A stretch of DNA of 64,000 nt from Euborellia annulipes (lineage: Eukaryota; Arthropoda; Insecta; Dermaptera; Anisolabididae), in the NCBI GenBank assembly GCA_023213315.1, contig JAKCPI010015508.1, positions 62,001-126,000 of the forward strand, read 5' to 3'. Position 1 is the first letter of the stretch. The number at the start of each line of letters is the position of its first letter. Below the pieces are notes generated by a model that did not search any database, was not told the origin of the DNA, and saw nothing but the letters and a program-made list of their open reading frames with translations. A program made the translations under genes and the position numbers. Of this stretch, positions 60,165 to 64,000 are shown piece after piece.

Positions 60165-60485
60165 GATTATGTTTAATAGGAAAGAGGATGCAGCCAAATA
60201 ATTGAGCCTCTATTCAGTAATGAACAGTCTTTATTGAATATTATAAGCTTGATCTTCATGCTATCACTTGGTATTTTAAGAAATATTACATTCATTGGAC
60301 ATTAAATGCAAACAACTTGTATTATTAACAAATGACAACTCTATTTATATATATATAATTTAAATATGCTCTTTGAAGGCTGAAGATGGCAGGGTTGATC
60401 CCGGTCGAAACGTCCCAATAAAGAGTGTTTATTACTGAATAGAGGCTCAATTATTTGGGTGCATCCTCTTTCCTATTAAACATAT
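60165..60485. mobile_element. Palindromic element with one GAAACG motif
   Basis: Arms 60170-60236 and 60417-60483 (TAGGAAAGAGGATGCAGCC, TTGAGCCTCTATTCAGTAAT) are inverted copies. Just inside the right arm, CTGAAGATGGCAGGGTTGAT is followed by CCCGGTCGAAACGTCCC and AATAAAGAGTG. The arm sequence GAGGATGCA(G/T)CC also borders the hammerhead-like motif at 33230-33310. Confidence 0.75.
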
Positions 60486-60544
60486 CAGCTACAGCCACGT
60501 TCTATTATTCAAATTATCAAGATTAAAAATAGAAAGCCCTCGGG

Positions 60545-60770
60545 GCTTTGTGTGGGGATTAGCGTGCAAACCTCGCATACCAAAAGTTGTGGGATCGGAC
60601 CCCGGGCCGTCCGATGATTTTATTTAAGCCATTTGGATACCAAATGGCTTAAATAAGAATGCCTGGGCCCCCAATATGAATATTAATCAATAACGGATAT
60701 CGTAAATGTCTTATATGGCCCGAGTTGCCGAAAAGACAGTGCTAGGGAATAAAGTATTAATTAGTATTAA
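60545..60770 (+). repeat. tRNA-derived SINE, well preserved
   Basis: Same family as 49900-50125: GTGGGGATTAGCGTGCAAACC head, B box GGGATCGGACCCC, ATTTAAGCCATTTGGATACC, AATGCCTGGGCCCCCAATA and the tail CCCGAGTTGCCGAAAAGAC. Confidence 0.75.
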
Positions 60771-61050
60771 CTAAATAATATTAACTAAATTAATGATATA
60801 TCATTAATCTGTGATAATACCGTGCTCATTTGCTTCTCCATATTCGTTCTCCAACTCCAGCCAGCGCAATTGGTTAAAATTGTGGCCTTCATGCCAACAT
60901 AAATAAAAAAAAGTTATTTAAAACTTTGCCAAAATTTCCTAAACATAGGGTTACCAAAATTTATATTCCACAAATCCTTTCTCTGGTTATAATGACAGAT
61001 AAATGAAATTATAAGTTCGTATTAAAAATAAAAGGAAATTAACAATATGA

Positions 61051-62381
61051 TTAAAAAAAAAAGTGCAGTAGTTGGATTTGAACTGGCGAAGTTTGGTTAC
61101 GTGAGAATGTAAAAAATATCGATTACTTGTGGACCAATTAACCACTTGCGCCACACTTTCTCTAATTCTTTAAGAGACAAATAAGCCATATAAGAAACAT
61201 GAAATAAAAGAAGTATTAAAAAAATTTTAATATTCCACATATGATATATCATTTTTAATTACTTTTTATGCTGATTAATAATTTATAATAAAAATTTCCA
61301 TAGCACCCATAGTTTTCAAATAATTCAATGGACAAACGTCATATTGTTTATGCCTTGATGTAATTAAACTAAACACTCTATCTAACATATAATACATGTT
61401 ATTAATTCTTGAATTCCCCCTGATTCCAGAGAACTAAAGCCCTTTTAATTATATGATCTAATTTGGGAGTTATTGGCGATCAAAGTTAAGCTTATTTTCG
61501 ACCTTAATGACATCAGCCCACTCAATTCTATATTATCGAAAAAGCTTATTTAGCATTGTCTGATTAAAACCAAATTTTTACCAAAGATTTATAATTAATA
61601 AATGAGTTTTTTTCTAAAGTTTCATTGAGATTGGTAAAGAAATAAATAAAATATTGACTATTTTGTAAATTTAGTTTTAGAATTTCGGATCCCGGATGGG
61701 TAAAGAGAGCGATCTATGAACCGTGTCTAGGCTTCTATCTGAGATCCCAAATTCTAAAACTCAATTTACAAAATAGTCAATATTTTATTTATTTCTATAC
61801 CAATCTCAATGAAACTTTGGAAAAAAACTCATTTAATAATTATAAATCTTTGGTAAAAATTTGGTTTTAATCAGACAATGCTAAATAAGCTTTTTCGATA
61901 ATATAGAATTGAGTGGGTTGATGTCATTAAGGTCGAAAATAAGCTTAACTTTGATCGCCAATAACTCCCAAATTAGATCATATAATTAAAAGGGCTTTAG
62001 TTCTCTGGAATCAGGGGGAATTCAAGAATTAATAACATGTATTATATGTTAGATAGAGTGTTTAGTTTAATTACATCAAGGCATAAACAATCTGACGTTT
62101 GTCCATTGAATTATTTGAAAACTATGGGTGCTATGGAAATTTTTATTATAAATTATTAATCAGCATAAAAAGTAATTAAAAATGATATATCATATGTGGA
62201 ATATTAAAATTTTTTTAATACTTCTTTTATTTCATGTTTCTTATATGGCTTATTTGTCCCTTGACGAATTAGAGAAAGTGTGGCGCAAGTGGTTAATTCG
62301 TCCTCAAGCAATCTATATTTTTTACATTCTCACGTAACCAAACTTCGCGAGTTCAAATCCACCTCATTCACTTTTTTTTTA
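61051..62381. mobile_element. 1.3 kb near-perfect palindrome with tRNA-like ends
   Basis: Arms 61051-61695 and 61740-62381 are inverted copies with only scattered mismatches; the centre is about 45-50 bp (AAGAGAGCGATCTATGAACC). Each outer end is tRNA-like. In the right arm, GTGTGGCGCAAGTGGTTAAT (A box, Leu/Ser type) at 62280 and GCGAGTTCAAATCC (B box) at 62350 are followed by a T9 run, a pol III terminator. The left arm has the same in reverse. No protein frame longer than chance. I see no target duplication. Confidence 0.9.
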
Positions 62382-62581
62382 AATTCGTAACTGTTTTTTA
62401 TACCTCATGTGAAGTGAGGGGGGGGGGGGCTGGCGTATTAATTTTTAAAATTTTATATATTATAAATAAAATTTAATTACCAAAAAAAATATTTTTCTCT
62501 AATCTCGGAGGAGGGGGAGGTAATAAAGAAGGTAAACCTTCTTTACTCCCCCACCCTTGTATCCGCCCTTGATATAGTGCT

Positions 62582-63816
62582 CACTAGCGGTCCCAGGGGG
62601 GGGCCCAGAGGGGCCCGGCCCCCCCCCCCCCCCCCCCCATTGGACAACAAAAATTCAAAAGTTTTATTTAATATTTTAAAACTAAACAAAAAAATTATAA
62701 ATTTTTCACGTCTCAGGATAGCTAAAAACGCAAATTTCAATGCCTAATTTTCAAAAAATTTTCCATACCCCCTAGGGTGTTAGCCTTGTATTCCAAGGGT
62801 CGCGGGTTCGGATCCCAGACAGTTTTTAATGAATATTATGATATTATTTAGCTTTAATTTGATTACAAAAAAATTAGAATGTCGCCTTTATGGCGACATA
62901 CGAGTGCAAAGGGTTAATTTTTAAAGGTCGCTCAAAATTTATTTTTATTTGATTCATATTAAATATTTAATACATTTTTTCTTTTAATAAGTAGGATAAT
63001 CGACAATAGATAGATGTAGACAGCCAGCAAGAGATAAAAAAACTTTATTTAATTATCGTCGACGTTTCGGAATCACGACGATCCCATCTTCAGGACGATA
63101 AACTGTTAATGTTTCTTAGATAGATGCATTTTGGTTCATACAAAAATAAATGATAAAATTTGCATATACCATTAGATGTATATGAGAATTGCCGTAGGTG
63201 CATGGGGTGTATTTTTATTTTGTGGCAAATGGGCCCGAAACGACAGCACTGGCCAAGATTAAAAGACTGAAAATATAATTTTTTAATAACTTGCTAATTT
63301 GCAAATTAAGGTACGATTGATTATATTTTCTCAAATATCTTACTAATTAAAAGAAAATACGAATTTATTAAATCTTTAATATGAATATTTAAAGGTCGCT
63401 TAAAACATCGAAAGAAATGCAGACAAACAAAAAAAATTTGAGGGACCTTTTAAAATTAATATTTTAAGTTGAAAATTTGAGAAACTTATTTTTTTTCGAC
63501 TATAAAATTCGACCATAACGAGAAAAAATTAAAAAAAGAAAAAAAAATCGATTTTTGACGAATTTGGAAATTTTTTAAAATTTTGATCGACTCTTAAAAA
63601 TTTTTTTGAGCTCATCTTCGGAGAGGTCTCTTAAAACATGATATACTAAAATGTTGTCTTACGAGATTGAAAAAAAAATTAGTCGGTTTTTTGCGCCATC
63701 CTATGCTTCACCTTCCCTACATCATAAATTTTAGGCCATTGGCTACCAATCCAGGTGAAATAAATATATAGAATAGGTCTAAATAGCCTTCGCTGCCGAA
63801 AAAGAGCTTAAATGAA

Positions 63817-63848
<32 letters not shown>

Positions 63849-63883
63849 GGCCCCCCCTTGACAAAATCCTGGGACCGCCACTG
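62582..63883. mobile_element. hAT-type element with 8-bp target duplication, carrying nested insertions
   Basis: Left end CACTAGCGGTCCCAGG and right end CCTGGGACCGCCACTG, with ATAGTGCT on both sides (62574-62581 and 63884-63891). The 1.3 kb interior has a C21 tract, a tRNA-like head at 62770-62820 (B box CGGGTTCGGATCCC), a GAAACGTC motif block at 63062-63098, and a SINE tail with A25 at 63700-63845. No transposase. Confidence 0.8.
63145..63185. repeat. 41-bp perfect direct repeat, copy 1
   Basis: Identical over 41 bases to 63960-64000 at the window edge (contains TAAAATTTGCATATACCATT). It lies just downstream of the minus-strand CTGAAGATGGGATCG...CCGAAACGTCG block. Confidence 0.85.
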
Positions 63884-63959
63884 ATAGTGCTAAAGTAAAA
63901 ACGGAAAAATTTAGGGAAAAAAAAAACAAAATTTAATGGTTTTATTCTTCCCAATCTCT

Positions 63960-64000
63960 AATAAATGATAAAATTTGCATATACCATTAGATGTATATGA
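63960..64000. repeat. 41-bp perfect direct repeat, copy 2 (cut by window edge)
   Basis: Identical to 63145-63185 and continues to the last base of the window, so the true repeat is longer. This copy is outside the hAT element that contains copy 1. Confidence 0.85.

Noticed and set aside
62280..62381. Possible functional tRNA-Leu/Ser gene
   Set aside because: A and B boxes are present, but the D, anticodon and T arms do not fold properly and it forms the end of a palindrome.

Overview
This is nuclear DNA of an animal, most likely an arthropod or another AT-rich invertebrate. It carries spliced genes with GT-AG introns, animal-type orthologues (ACSF3, SACM1L, ARL6IP6, ANKZF1, NDUFA2, SLC35A2/A3) and a secreted Ig-like gene, set in very AT-rich, transposon-filled introns and spacers. 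The clade cannot be fixed from the sequence. I built the gene models by hand, joining exons at GT-AG sites; the reading frame stays open across every join and the predicted proteins match family length.

Layout. 0.6-1.3 kb (minus): the 5' part of a secreted Ig-like protein gene that runs off the left edge. 2.9-3.6 kb: a dead RTE-type LINE. 4.3-15 kb (minus): ACSF3, 7 coding exons, with introns full of MITEs, SINEs and palindromes. 15-25.9 kb: no gene seen; palindromes and dispersed repeats. 25.9-26.3 kb (minus): an orphan membrane-protein-like reading frame. 26.8-35.6 kb (minus): SACM1L (Sac1 phosphoinositide phosphatase), 12 exons. 36.6-39.2 kb (plus): ARL6IP6-like, head-to-head with SACM1L. 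39.2-43.6 kb: spacer with hAT MITEs and G/C homopolymer tracts. 43.6-51.2 kb (plus): ANKZF1, 11 coding exons. 51.8-53.3 kb (minus): NDUFA2, tail-to-tail with ANKZF1 and head-to-head with SLC35A. 54.3-55.3 kb (plus): a nucleotide-sugar transporter with an uninterrupted coding region. 55.3-64 kb: no gene; LINE remnants, SINEs, nested palindromes and a 1.3 kb near-perfect palindrome ending in tRNA-like sequences.

The genes do not form a pathway. They are housekeeping functions: mitochondrial malonyl-CoA synthesis, ER/Golgi PI4P turnover, ribosome-associated quality control, complex I and Golgi sugar import.

The most unusual feature is the number of inverted-repeat (foldback) elements: at least a dozen in 64 kb, from 80 bp hairpins to 1.3 kb. 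Several carry in one or both arms a motif of the form CTGA(A/T)GATGG-(about 12-16 nt)-GCCGAAACGTC. This resembles the hammerhead ribozyme core found in Penelope-like elements and retrozymes. Inverted dimers of such units are the best candidate here for something undescribed.
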